Assembly (NCBI GenBank): GCA_028752905.1
Contig: JAQNBH010000007.1
Location: forward strand, 14,908,759 to 14,972,758
Direction: 5' to 3'
Source of the DNA: Cladorhizidae sp. MBARI D1340-BT2
Taxonomy: Eukaryota; Porifera; Demospongiae; Poecilosclerida; Cladorhizidae
DNA: 64,000 bases
Below the pieces are notes generated by a model. It saw only the letters and a list, made by a program, of their open reading frames with translations. It ran no database searches and was not told where the DNA came from. Shown here in pieces: positions 10,401 to 21,256 of the stretch (its first letter is position 1; every line of letters starts with the position of its first letter). Position numbers and translations under genes: made by a program.

Positions 10401-12466
10401 CTCCTCTCCACTATCAAATGAAGTAGCTTAAATTATTGAGACGGGCATGAAATATGGCCAAACATCCCTCAAATTTTAACTGTGACAGAGGTAGATGTGT
10501 GGCTGCTATACTGTAGCAGTTAAATTGACTTTATTTCCTCAACTCAAGTTTCCACTAGCTTGCTGCATGGTATCTGCATTATTGAGTGTATGTACAGATC
10601 GAGGATCAAATAGTAGAAGTTTACCATTCTACAAAATCATTGCTCTGAGTTAAAGATTGTTGAGTTAAATTGAAGTCATTTTTGACTACGAGTGTTATAT
10701 TCACTGTTTAATTGAGTGGTTTAAAATAAAAGAAGTGGTTCAACTCTATGCATATGTTTGGCTATTAGATAACCAACTACATTGATAATCATCATTTTGC
10801 ATGTAAACTAATTGGAAATATTTAAGATTTCTTTTCTTTATATGTGGAGTAAATGCAGCCGGTTTCCTGGGTTAAAACATACTAAATAACCATCCCAACT
10901 GTTTCAAATATGTTGCTTTAAGACATTTTTTGCCCATTAAAATTTTAGTGTTCCATTTTGATGGTTTTCTATGACATAAATACCATATCCTATTCATTAC
11001 TCGTGTGCTTGCCTCATTTTCTGTCCTATTTGCGAACAGTATTAATGAAATCTTATAAAATATCACACGAGGATAAATGACCAACACAATGTTGTAACAC
11101 ACAGAATAAACTAATCTATATATCTTGCATTAAGATTACAAGAAATACACCATGTTGTCAGTGTTTTGTTCTGAACCTTTAAGTATGCCCTACATGGGTT
11201 GGGTTTCAGCAATTTGAATGCATCCACAACATTTTTCTATAGTTTTATTTGTTATTTTAGTTATTGTTTGGATGGCAGCTGTCACATAAACCTCAGTATT
11301 GGAATGCTTGTGATTTGGTTACTAGTTCTGCAAGGAGTAATGCTGGAATGAATTATTTCACCAAGAAAATATTTTTGCTTAAATATAATATTTAAATATT
11401 AAGTGGCTATGATTTGTAGTCCACATACTGAAGACTAGAGCATCTAGTCGAAATGTCGAGTGAATAAAAATTGAAGTTGATTTATTGAGAAGGTGATTTT
11501 AATGTAACAGAGTTCATTGAGAGATTATTATTTTAATTTATGTTTTTCCCTTTTGCCTTAATAAGTTTCTATCTTATCCGTAAATGGCTCTACTCTATTT
11601 CATACAGTGGGCCTATGGAGTAACTTGCTGGGAGATCTTCAGTTGCGGCAAGATTCCCTATTCCCAAGTAGCTGAAAAGGAACTTCTTCCAATGCTTCGC
11701 TCTGGGTATAGGATGGTTAAGCCCTACAACAACGAAGCATGCTCCGATAAATTGTGAGGCAGGAAGCATGGCTATGTGATGTCATAACTATTGGAAGATG
11801 TTTATTTGGTTACAGAACGACATAGAATAGTAGAGCTTTCTAATAGACTATGTGTTACACTGCTGGTTCTTTATCTTGTCTTAAAGCCCATCTGGATGCA
11901 GCTGCATAACTGGGGCACGCCCTGTTTGCTCATCATCCATCCAGATATTAAAGCCACCCCTAATATTTCAACAAGGATTGTTGAATGTTATTCTGCATGA
12001 CAAACTATAGCAAAAACCTTACAAGCTTCCTGATTTGCATTGGAATATTCACTCAGTATACTTTTAAAATTTGTTTGCCACCAGTAGTGAGCATATACCC
12101 TTTTTATTCTCTAACACTTACATATGGCAGTTTAATAATTATTTTGTCTTATGTTAATTGTGTCCTAGATATCAAGATCTTCAGATGACATGCTGGACCG
12201 AAGATCCAGCCCAAAGACCTCACTTTTCAAGTATTGTACATCAAATCAAACACTTCATACACGACCGATCTAGGAATTCTGCATCCATAGTACGAAGAGC
12301 AGTGGTTATACCTGCACTCGATGATGAAAGTGTCTCTCCCCCTCAAGTAGGACATTGTCCTCCATGGTACAGCAGAGAGCACTCCCATTACAAAAATATT
12401 CTCCCAAGAAATATTCCCACTTCAGCATGTCTCATGCCAAACTTTCGTTTTAGAAGGTATTATTGA
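4408..12466 (+). CDS. Receptor-type tyrosine pseudokinase, cytoplasmic part (5' exons missing)
   Basis: Seven exons join in frame: 4408-4524, 8793-8885, 8945-9168, 9222-9331, 10035-10200, 11608-11753, 12169-12466 (all introns GT-AG), giving about 383 residues. The order is juxtamembrane, P-loop [12 protein letters not shown] (split by the first intron), VAIK lysine, catalytic loop HRNLAARNC, then [28 protein letters not shown]-x6-RP, and a tail with possible phosphosites ([11 protein letters not shown]). The closest feel is to Met/Axl-type receptor kinases. Both catalytic Asp (HRD and DFG) are Asn (codons AAC and AAT), while the ATP lysine and APE motif remain: a predicted pseudokinase. The first exon enters in phase 1, so upstream exons (membrane span, ectodomain) probably lie left of the window beyond the LINE. 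An ATG at 4422 is an alternative start. Confidence 0.85.
4525..6725. other. First kinase intron, proximal part; no gene
   Basis: AT-rich intronic sequence. It starts with the donor GTAAAG and a short triplication of ATATATGCTGCA at 4547-4577. I see no coding exon or RNA gene here. Confidence 0.5.
6726..8104. mobile_element. Non-autonomous hAT element
   Basis: The ends are inverted copies of CAGTGGGGTTCAATTAA (6726 onward, and the reverse complement ending at 8104). They are flanked by the exact 8-bp duplication CCCTCTAG (6718-6725 and 8105-8112), diagnostic of the hAT superfamily. Subterminal regions repeat GAATTAGTTA and CTGTCATTT motifs in both orientations. The interior has no transposase; a minus-strand 89-codon frame at 7579-7848 matches nothing I recognise. 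The element sits in the first intron of the kinase gene. Confidence 0.9.
8400..8650. repeat. Inverted-repeat (hairpin) element
   Basis: Two arms of about 65 bp are imperfect inverted copies. Left arm: ATTGTATTCTATCGACATTTCGAC near 8460-8485. Right arm: GTCGAAATGTCGAGAGAATACAAT near 8560-8585. Each continues with an AAGTTGATTATT-type stretch toward its outer end. A third, single-arm copy is at about 11430-11545. It looks like a MITE-like repeat in the first kinase intron; no clear target duplication was found. Confidence 0.6.
11430..11545. repeat. Partial copy of the 8400-8650 hairpin repeat
   Basis: GTCGAAATGTCGAGTGAATA followed by AATTGAAGTTGATTTATTGAGAAGGTGAT, then AGAGTTCATTGAGAGATTA, parallels the right arm of the hairpin element at 8556-8650. 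It lies in the intron before the sixth kinase exon. Confidence 0.6.
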
Positions 12467-15400
12467 ATACCCCACCTTGGATTTGTTATTTACGCTGGTG
12501 AGATAACTTGGTGGCACTTCCAGTCATTCTCATCTACTGAATATGTTGAAAAGTGATCAGCCTCTGGAAGATAAGTCTTTTACCTTTGAAAATGTACAGT
12601 ATACCATATATGGATTAGTCTGGACCAACTCTGTTCTATAGTTGTGATATTAATGGACCTCATCATGTTATATTACATTGAACTGTAGCTGGACAAAAAT
12701 ATTAGACATTTATCTAAAACCTTCCAAATAGAGCACTACATAATTATATAAACTAGTATCTGCTTAGTTTTCTTATAATTATTTTAAGCTAGTCTATATA
12801 TGTATACGGGAAGTTTTTGGATAAATGTCGAGTCTCTTTATCAAGCTACACGTCAGTGTAAAATTACATGATGAGTTATATTAATATGTAAACTCTAAAA
12901 TAGATTTGGTCCAGACCCATGCTGTGTCTGGAATACTGTACATGTTCAAAGGAAAAGATTTATCTTCCACAGGCTGACATTTTTAGCAGATGAGAACGAA
13001 TGGAAATGTCACCTCACCAGCATAAAATATAGGTTTAGCATGAGTCATGCTAAGGTGGTAATATTTCTTCTCGAGTATATTCATAGAAACTCTGAAGATT
13101 GGTGGATCAGAATTTGAACTCATCTTCATTGCCTCATTGCAAGATTTCCTAATTATTTTCATGTATTATATTCAAATTACCATGTGAAATGTATATATTT
13201 TGCAGCTGCATTATTCTTATAGAAAAACCAAAAATTCTTCACCATTCACATACCTCACTTCTTCATAATTTCTTCTTTTCCCTTTCAGTGCCTCCCTTTT
13301 TATGTGTATGTGTTCCCTCCACTTCTTAGGTGAGGGGGGAGGAGATTGGTCAGAGGGTGGGAGGGCTATCCTATGAGTAGCATGATAATAAGCTATTAGT
13401 TTGCATTCTTGCCATTATGATGGAGAAAACTCTCTAGGAAGTAGCGGGCCTATTGTAACTTAGTGACGATTCTGGTTGGAGGTGTTGCATTAGTAAGCAT
13501 CAGCCACTATACATAGCAGGCCACTGTCCATATATGTCAAACTGTATTATTTTGTTACAATTGAGTATTCAGATGGTTAAATATTCATTTAGACATGCTA
13601 ATATTTTGGGGAAAGAAACAGTCATAATTATTAGAGATATGCCTAATTGTTTATGAGCAATTTGCGTCCAATCTTCCTTCATTAAACAGCAATAATAAAA
13701 GTGACAGGCCAGGCCTAAAATAAAGTGGAACCCTGTGGGATGGAGTAATTCCCGAACCTGCTAGGACAGTATCTGGTTGTTTTCACAGGTATTGTTGTTT
13801 TGCCATTGGATTGACCTTTTGGCAGGAGGTGTTGGATTAGGCTGCCATTGACACATGTATAACTGTACACTTTGCAGTGTTTAGACACACACTATGATTA
13901 AATATTCACTCTGCACTTGCTGACATTTAAAGACAGAAGGAAACAGACAAATAGAAGACAGCACAAGGCAACCAAAGTATCCCAGATATATGTGGGAAAC
14001 AGATTGATGAGCAGGAGTCTAGGGTGAGAGCTAGCCATGGTCAGCGTCTCGTCATCTAGGCAGTAAACATGTTGCACAAAAATCTTAAAAGACAACATAT
14101 CTAAACCATTTCAGAGAACATGTCAGGGGAGATCACGAAAGCCCTAAGCAGCTAACTATAGATCTAGACCAGATAAGCAGAGCATAATGCCATATATTAT
14201 ATTACTAACAACATACTTAAAAATGTGAAAAATATTTAATAAAACATAAGTCCTGCATTAAAAAAGTTTTGGGGACACAAAGACACATGGTTGGGCCAGG
14301 CAGCATGGTACACGCACTCTAGAGATTTTCAGCAGAAACCTCAAATGCCAATTGCTAATTTGTTTTTCTTCTCTCCATCGCAAATATTTCTAGACACTTT
14401 GGAGAAGAGTGAAAACTATTAAATAGGTATGAAGTTAAGCAAGATTAATGGGGTAAACCTTGCCAAGCCAGCATCCAATTCTATTCCATGTCATGATTAC
14501 AAAAACTCTAAATGCTCCAGTTTATTTGTGGTGAAGGCTAGAATATCTAGAAACCTTGCACACAATAATGATAGGAGGATCACTTTGGTGAAGAGCCTCA
14601 ACAACCAGTGAAGAAGGTAACTGTTCAATGGTGCTTCTTGATAGAGTCATAGAGCAGTTTAACTTAACACGGTTCCTCTCGTACACCGTAAAAAGTAACT
14701 GTTGTTATTTTAACAAATTAACTGTTATTATTCTATAAGTGTTATATTAACAATTTTTGTACTTCAACTAAAATTAATAGTAGTATTAACGAATTTCTCT
14801 GTAGAAATATATTTTCGTAGTTTTAACAATATAAATTATTGTATTAACAAAATACATTGCAAATTGACTATATATTACAATAATGTATAATAACAATGTA
14901 TTATAAGAATATTAACATTACTAGTATTAGTTACTGTGACTATTCCGATTAAGTATTTTTATAGAAGAATTAGTTAAATATAGTAAGTGTAAATGTTTGT
15001 TTTATTAACATTTTTTACAAATTGACTATTATAATATTTTATAATAACTATGTATTATAAGAATATTAATTGTGACTATTCAGATTGAATAATTAGTTAT
15101 ATGAAAATGTTTGTTTTATGACTATTTTATATAAGAATTAGTTTAAAGCAAATGATAAATAAAAAATATATATATCTCCCACGTTTCCAGATTTTATGCT
15201 CTCAATTGTGTATGTTGATGTTACGAGGAGTTAGAAGAAATGTTGTGGACAGGAATGTGCAGAAAGAAATGAGCACAGATCAAGGCAAAGGCTTCACTTG
15301 GACAAGCCAGTCAGGTGTATTCAGTGCTGATGAAAAAACATGCAAGGACCAGTAAATGTGATCAAACATTAATGTGATTGCTGTCATGTTATATCTAGTG

Positions 15401-15687
15401 TGTATATGTGCGGTCAGGTCATATTTACATCACCCTGCTGGCCATGTCTGTACTGTGTGTAATCTCACTGTATGTACCAAATGACCACACATCTGTTTAA
15501 CACTCATTATTATGAACTATATATGGTGCCAGATATCCTGGACAAAGTCCTAAGCTTATAAGGTGGAATTGTAATGATCATCAATATAATAACCAGCATC
15601 CTGTTGGTAACAATATCCTGTCTGTCATGATTCATTCCCTATATACTTTTCTCAGAAGGCAGGGTAATGACAGCCTCTCTGTGTTGC
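12467..15687. other. Intergenic; no convincing gene
   Basis: This runs from the kinase stop to the next exon. Short frames (for example 13898-14098 minus, 14429-14611 plus, 15152-15355 plus) lack recognisable domains or splice context. The kinase 3' UTR must lie in the first part, but I see no clean poly(A) signal to fix its end. Confidence 0.5.
14860..15115. repeat. AT-rich imperfect tandem duplication
   Basis: The blocks at about 14862-14960 and 14998-15090 share ACAAATTGACTAT/GCAAATTGACTAT, TGTATTATAAGAATATTAA and TGTGACTATTC-GATT in the same order. The spacing implies a duplicated unit of roughly 130 bp in very AT-rich DNA. Confidence 0.55.
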
Positions 15688-15873
15688 CTATAGACGTGAG
15701 CTACGAAGGAGGCACAATTGGTATATATATGAAGCAACACAATTGTTCATTCCACAAGTGACAGAAAAGTTATCATCTCGACTGTGTACATGTCGCAAAT
15801 GGCTTAGCCAAAGACTTTTAGTTGGCGCAATGAGGTTACAGAGAGGACAATCGCTTGAAGCTGACCTAGACAT
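15688..15873 (-). CDS. C2H2-like zinc-finger exon, head to head with SAM gene
   Basis: From ATG at 15873 a 61-residue frame reads CPLC ... HLRHVH (a C-x2-C ... H-type finger, about residues 9-32) followed by FSVTCGMNNC, the beginning of a second finger. A similar finger plan occurs in the gene at the right edge (62947-64000). The frame ends with a stop at 15688. A donor may come earlier, so this may be exon 1 of a longer minus-strand gene whose other exons I cannot identify, or a remnant. Its ATG is only 118 bp from the SAM gene start on the other strand, suggesting a shared promoter. Confidence 0.45.
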   Translation of the reverse strand: MSRSASSDCPLCNLIAPTKSLWLSHLRHVHSRDDNFSVTCGMNNCVASYIYQLCLLRSSRL

Positions 15874-15991
15874 TAAAGAGAGACCCTTTACCAAATGAAG
15901 GCAAGAGAAGTTCAAAGTTTAAGAATACTGCACGTACATTGGCGGGTTTTTTTTGTGTGTCGACTGTGTGAGTCCTTTTTCTACTACCGAT
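15874..15991. promoter_or_regulatory. Possible bidirectional promoter
   Basis: Only 118 bp separate the divergent ATGs at 15873 (-) and 15992 (+). No TATA box is obvious; a run of T interrupts the middle. Shared-promoter status is inferred from spacing alone. Confidence 0.3.
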
Positions 15992-16448
15992 ATGGAACGC
16001 TGGGAGCTCGATAAGATGTCTGTTGTCGATCTTTCAATGTGGTTGAAGGAAGAAGGAGTACAAGACACCTACTGTGAAACTTTCGAAGGTAATCTTACAA
16101 CTACGTCATGTTATAGTCCTAGCACATGGTGGGGATTTAAATAAAAGCCCATCCATATTTATCTCTGCGATCCTATCTCTGTTATATGGTAACTAGATCA
16201 ACTAAAAAGAATGGCACTAATTATTATGTGCAATTGTAAGCTAATGAAAGTTGGATAGGGTGGGGTGGAAGTTATTGTGCATTTCTTGTTGTGCTGTGGG
16301 AATTGGGAAGAGGCTGAAGAATAAGTATAGAAATTAAAGTAATGAAGAGAGAAGTAGTCTTGTTGAGTAGATCTCTGTTAGGCCAGACCTAGTAAATTTC
16401 CTGTTGCTCGGGGCCCGGTGGTTCAAATTTTGCTGGGTTAGGAAAAAA

Positions 16449-17711
16449 GGATCAATTACAGTATGCGGATTCAGCGCTACACGCATTTATATTAAGCAAT
16501 GCGAGCGGTGGAATTACGGGAGGGTAGAATTGCGCGGGAGAGTCTGCCCGAACATGTCTTTGCTGATATTGGGATCGGTAGCATTCGCAGGGACCCCTGC
16601 TATTGTCAGCTTTCTGCAGAGGAAGAGCTTGCTATCTACACACAAGAAGTGTACATGTGGGTCCATGATGGGGCTGAAGGATAGGGCTGATATTAGTGAT
16701 GGCTGTCGTTGGAAATGCCCTAACTGCAAAGCTACACTGAGCATCAGAAAGGGAAGTTTTTTTGATAAATCCAAGCTATCTTTACAGAAGTGGCTTCTTT
16801 TGATTCATTGGTGGTCCAAACAGTACCCTGTGAAGGATGCCGCAGCTGATGTGGTAGTGTCTCCTGCAGCTGGATGAGGGATGTCTGTAGCCACAGATTG
16901 TGCATAGATCCGCAAATAAAACTTGGATGTCCTGAGGTAGTTGTGGCCATTGATGAGTCTCTATTCTCACATAAACCAAAGGTATATACATGTATATATA
17001 TATTATATATATATTGTTTATTTAATATTGTTCTTCACTTCTAGTATCATAGAGGTCGACCTTCAGAGGACCAGCATGGGTATTTGGAATTTGTGACATA
17101 AGTAAAGAACCTGCACTTGGGTATATGGAATTAGTGGATTGTCGGGATGCTGCCACACTATTACCCATTATACAGGCGCATGTGGAGCCTGGCACTATTG
17201 TGTGGTCAGACTGTTGGGCAGCATACAATGATGTTAATCTCTTGCCTGCTGTACACAGTCACAGCACTGTCAATCATTCTGTTCAATTTGTAGATCCAAG
17301 CGGAGTGCATACTAACCACATAGAATCATACTGGAATCGTGTAAAAGTTAAGATCAAGCGAATGAGAGGATGTCACCACTCTCAACTCCCTTCTTATTTA
17401 GATGAGTTCATGTGGCAGGAAAGATATGGAAAAACAAATGAAGATGTTCTGCAAAACATTTACCATGACATTGCCCTCTGGTATCCGATGTAGAAGTAGC
17501 ATTCACCATGATTTATTGAAAACTATAATTAGAATTGTTGTATTTGTATTTGTATTTGTATGATTTATTCACTATAATTGTACTATAATTGTATTTGTAT
17601 TATTTATTCAAGTGACTTTTACTTTCTCGGAGGTGGCAGCGCGAATCGCGGACCTTCGCATTGCTTAATATAAATGCGTATATCGCTGAATCCGCATACT
17701 GTAATTGATCC
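16449..17711 (+). mobile_element. Merlin DNA transposon (IS1016/ISXO2-like)
   Basis: The ends are long inverted repeats of about 57 bp beginning GGATCAATTACAGTATGC, nearly identical at both ends. The flanks are the exact 8-bp duplication GGAAAAAA (16441-16448 and 17712-17719). Terminal GG, 8-bp duplication and an ISXO2-like DDE transposase together identify the Merlin superfamily. The whole element is 1263 bp and lies in the first intron of the SAM-domain gene. The near-identical TIRs suggest moderate age, although the transposase is already frameshifted. Confidence 0.93.
16554..17493 (+). pseudogene. Merlin transposase, frameshifted
   Basis: From ATG 16554 the protein reads a treble-clef-like zinc motif (CTCG ... 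CPNC), then GSFFDKSKLSLQKWL, in one frame to about 16852. The frame then shifts to SWMRDVCSHRLC and the first catalytic Asp in VAIDESLFSHKPK (codon 16952). A probable 63-nt intron (16982-17044) leads to YHRGRPSEDQH. A second shift near 17080 restores the frame carrying the second Asp (VWSDCW, 17209) and the Glu (NHIESYW, 17323). The DDE triad is thus present, but at least two indels break the protein. Family members cut and paste DNA between their TIRs. Confidence 0.85.
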
Positions 17712-18584
17712 GGAAAAAATATTTGCACTAGAAATCTCTGGCTGGCAGTGACGGTAGCAGTGCTGGCCAAGTGCACGGATTTTTCCGTACCTTGTACGGA
17801 ATATCACACTACTGTACAGATGGTACGGATATTAGTACAGAATTATTACCTTGGAAGAGGAACAATCTTGAGCTGAATACTAGCTGCTATGACAGCATCA
17901 AACAATACAACATTGAACAAACTGCTTACCGCTACGGTATAATAATTTATTTCTCTTTCCCGGTAGAGACATAATTTATTTCTCTTTCCTCCTCCCCTTT
18001 CCCCGGGCACAATTTCTCTTTCCTCCTCTATCAGCAACATTTCTCGCGCGTCAGACCCTTTACCGATCCCCTTTCTGGAAGGCACACGACTGATGACAAG
18101 TGCCCCGGTTTCAAGACACTATTTGGAAGCTAGCATGGCACACTTTGTTGCAGGCCAAGCTGCAGCTCAAGATAGTTGTGCCGATTTAGGACTCAACTCA
18201 CTGTGACAATGACGAAGACGGGCTGTAAAGAGTAAATATATAATAATATATTATATAGAAGGGGGGGAAATACGGGAAAAATGGCAATTTGATACGGAAA
18301 ATGACAGTGGTCACTTGGCAGCTCTGCGGTAGTTGCATGATTTAAACTTCTCTTAGGCTCAAAAATCATTTGCTATTTGTTTAGGAAACATTTGGGCAGC
18401 TGTTGTCTCGAGTAGAACAAGAGTGCGCTGCAGTAAGGCCTGTAGACAAGGTGAAAATTGAAGATGGGATAAATTAAATTTAAATTGTTCTGCCACCCAC
18501 CCGGGTCAATATTTCTGCACGCCAAGCCCGAGCACAATTTTTTTTACTAGATCTGGCCTTAGTTTGTATGTTTGAAATCTTTAT

Positions 18585-18650
18585 GGCACGGTGGTAGTGT
18601 AGGGACTCCCAACCTGAACACTCAGGTTTGAGTCATGGCTATACATGCTC
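18585..18650 (+). repeat. Possible tRNA-derived SINE head
   Basis: GGTGGTAGTGTAGGG resembles an RNA polymerase III A box, and about 20 nt later GGTTTGAGTCA resembles a B box (GGTTCGANTCC). A pyrimidine-rich tract follows. The spacing is short for a tRNA and there is no foldable cloverleaf, so this is at most a SINE promoter remnant. Confidence 0.35.
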
Positions 18651-18654
18651 TACT

Positions 18655-18979
18655 TGTGACTTTTTCCCCCTATCTTTTTCTCCCCATTCTTTTTTCTCCC
18701 CATTCTTTTTTCCCCTCATCTTTTGGGTTTTTTCCCGCCACTTCCTTTTTTTTCCTTTTTTTTTCCCCCCTTTTTTCTATCTTTTATTTCCTTTTTTTCC
18801 TCCAAATCTTTTTATGTTCTTCTCTCTCTTATTGTTTGCCCCTTTCTCTCTTATTTATTTTTCCCTTTTCTTTCCTTCATTTTCTTCCCCTCCCAATTTT
18901 TTTTACATTTTTTCATCTCTCAAGTTTGGTTGTGTCTCTTGCAACATGCAAACCCCCCCCCCCCCCCCCCCAAAAAAAA
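18655..18979 (+). repeat. Pyrimidine-rich low-complexity tract ending in poly(C)
   Basis: Over 300 bp of T/C-rich sequence (TTTTTCC, CCTTTTT) end in a run of about 22 C and then poly(A)/poly(T). Long frames through it are artefacts of composition. It sits just before the second SAM-domain exon at 19036. Confidence 0.8.
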
Positions 18980-20978
18980 TTTTTTTACCTGACGAGTATA
19001 GTTCCTTACCACTACTGCATATTCTGTTGCCATAGAGAATGAGATCGATGGTGCAACATTTTGTAATCTGACAGAAGACGATGTCAAGGGATTTATAAAG
19101 CCATTGGGAGCAGTGAAAAGATTGATTCGTATTCAAAAAAGTATTATCCAATCTCCAACTATAACTGTAAGTTGACTTCGCAATTCTTACAGCTGTCCAG
19201 AAGAATTTCTTGCTTCTTTCTTTTATTTGTATTCAGGTATCCAGTATGCCTGACTATAACTCAACACAATTTTCTTCCCCAAGTACTCCGTCTACTTTAC
19301 CAGCCTCACTGGCATCATGTCCAAGCTATCAAGATCATGATACAGTATCTCTGTCATCAGAAAACAGTGGATCTTCAGCAGTATCAAGAAATGATTTCTC
19401 TATTCCGATGATGTGGAAGCCTAATATTATGGCTACCATTGCTGTAAAGAGATTATCGGATATAAGAAATGAAATCGTTTGAGACCTTGTTACCATATAT
19501 ATGTAGAAAGGCCAAATCCAGCTGCTGTCACAAAAATTGCCAAAATGTTAGTAGAGAAATATCCATTCTGGCTGATTCTATGACAAGATCTGCTTCTGTA
19601 AGTACATAGTAACATTGTTGATGTATATATGCCTTATAAGTATTCATCTACCGTGTCATTTTTTCCCCTTCAGGGTTCATGGGTGAAAAAAGTGATGGAC
19701 CGTGTGTATAATGTTGAAAAGGGCCGAAAAAGGAAAGCAGCTAATAACTCTCCAATGGATAAACCAAGCAAACGGCGTCGGCCAAAGCGAGCGATTAACC
19801 TGTCTAGGTATCCATCCTTTCATCCTCGTGGAGATGAAACTGCTGAGCAACAACAAAATGTTCAAGCTCTCACAAAGGAGATGGAGAAGGAGAATCCTAG
19901 AAATGATGTCGTTTTACCTCTGAATAAGTTAACATTTTATTCACGTAGGCAATATTTGTTAGAGAGCAATGGCTCCGTACTCACCAAGCTCAAGAAGTTT
20001 CCGGCTCTGAGGATCTCATCTGTGGTATGTTGGTATGTTTGTGTTGAGTATATATACAAAAGTATTATATAAATTAACCTAACACAACTAAAACACCTTG
20101 ACTATGTTGATATATTGAAGAGTGTATGTAACAAATGCTTGTGCTATACATGTATTCTGCTAGTGGCTTCTGTTACATAAAGATACAAGGTCACCTTTAA
20201 CTTGCATCTTGAATTTATTGCTTTTCTATCAACAGATTGAACAAGAGCTTGAGTTAGTCATTGGCAAGCAAGCAAGGACTTCAAGGGTCTTTTAGTGTTG
20301 AGTGGAGCCAAAAGTGGGTACCTGCTATCATCACATACTGCAAGGGGCTAAAGAGACGTGATATCAGAGAGATATTGACAGATATTGAAAAAGGTATCCT
20401 GTAATCAGAATAAAAATTAATAGTTTTGGCCTTAGAATGTGATCATTCATTCATGTGAAAGTAGAATCTACTAGCTATATGCTGAAAAGTGTACATTCTT
20501 GAATACACATGCTATAGTTCAAGAAGCACTGTGCCCCTTATATTCAGAAATTATATCTTGCAATTGCAAATGGTTGTCAGGGTTGTATACAGAAATTTTG
20601 CTAAGGGGGGGCGAACTTGAGATATGGAAAAATAAGGGGGGGCGGAGAGCCTGGATGGTGCGGAAAGGGGACGTGCACCCTGGGCTTCCGCGTGGAGTAC
20701 GAAAGTGTTTTACCCACAGGTATTTTTGTGGTACTAACTGTATATATAGCTGCTACTTATGATGGCATGCACTTTTTCTAAAATCTTTAGTACAACATTC
20801 CATCTTAAATATTTGCTGAAGTTGCATGCTACGGCAATCAGCATATATAGATTAGATATAGTCACTTGTCACTCGTATAATGGAGGTGGGCTTTTGTGAA
20901 ATCGAATTATGTTGCATTCCATGCATTTTCTTACAAAATCATGGAGTCATGGTCTTCAAGTCTAATCTTAGACATGAT

Positions 20979-21210
20979 GTCATCACATGCCACCACGTGT
21001 TCTCCTTTGTAGGTTTGTCACTTCTTCAGTTCCCTCCTTCTTTCCCACTCTCTCTCAGTATTTTTAACTCAGTCAATTATGTCATGGTCTTAAAGTCATC
21101 ACACACCACCACGTGTTCTCCTTTGTAGGTTTGTCACTTCTTCAGTTCCCTCCTTCTTTCCCACTCTCTCTCAGTATTTTTAACTCAGTCCATTATGTCA
21201 TGGTCTTAAA
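20979..21210 (+). repeat. 116-bp tandem duplication upstream of hAT transposase
   Basis: Two adjacent copies (20979-21094 and 21095-21210) begin GTCATCACA, contain CACCACGTGTTCTCC (an E-box CACGTG) and CACTCTCTCTCAGTATTT, and end TCATGGTCTTAAA. They differ at only a few positions and stop just before the TATA box, so they look like a duplicated upstream promoter element of the transposon. Confidence 0.85.
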
Positions 21211-21215
21211 GTCTC

Positions 21216-21223
21216 TATAAAAG
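21216..21223 (+). promoter_or_regulatory. TATA box of hAT transposase
   Basis: TATAAAAG lies 34 bp before the transposase ATG at 21257, implying transcription start roughly at 21245 and a very short leader. Two 116-bp repeats with CACGTG lie directly upstream. Confidence 0.65.
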
Positions 21224-21256
21224 AAACCTTACTAGCTGATTTCTCTTCATATTAAT

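Noticed and set aside
18372..18455. Possible exon ETFGQLLSRVEQECAAV between AG and GT
   Set aside because: Splice-like borders but too short and without a partner exon in phase; not supported as part of the SAM gene.
18585..18650. A true tRNA gene
   Set aside because: No acceptor stem or cloverleaf can be drawn; only A- and B-box-like strings, so it is listed as a weak SINE-like signal.
18628..19042. Phe/Pro-rich frames that look like membrane proteins
   Set aside because: They come from a T/C low-complexity tract and run into poly(C).
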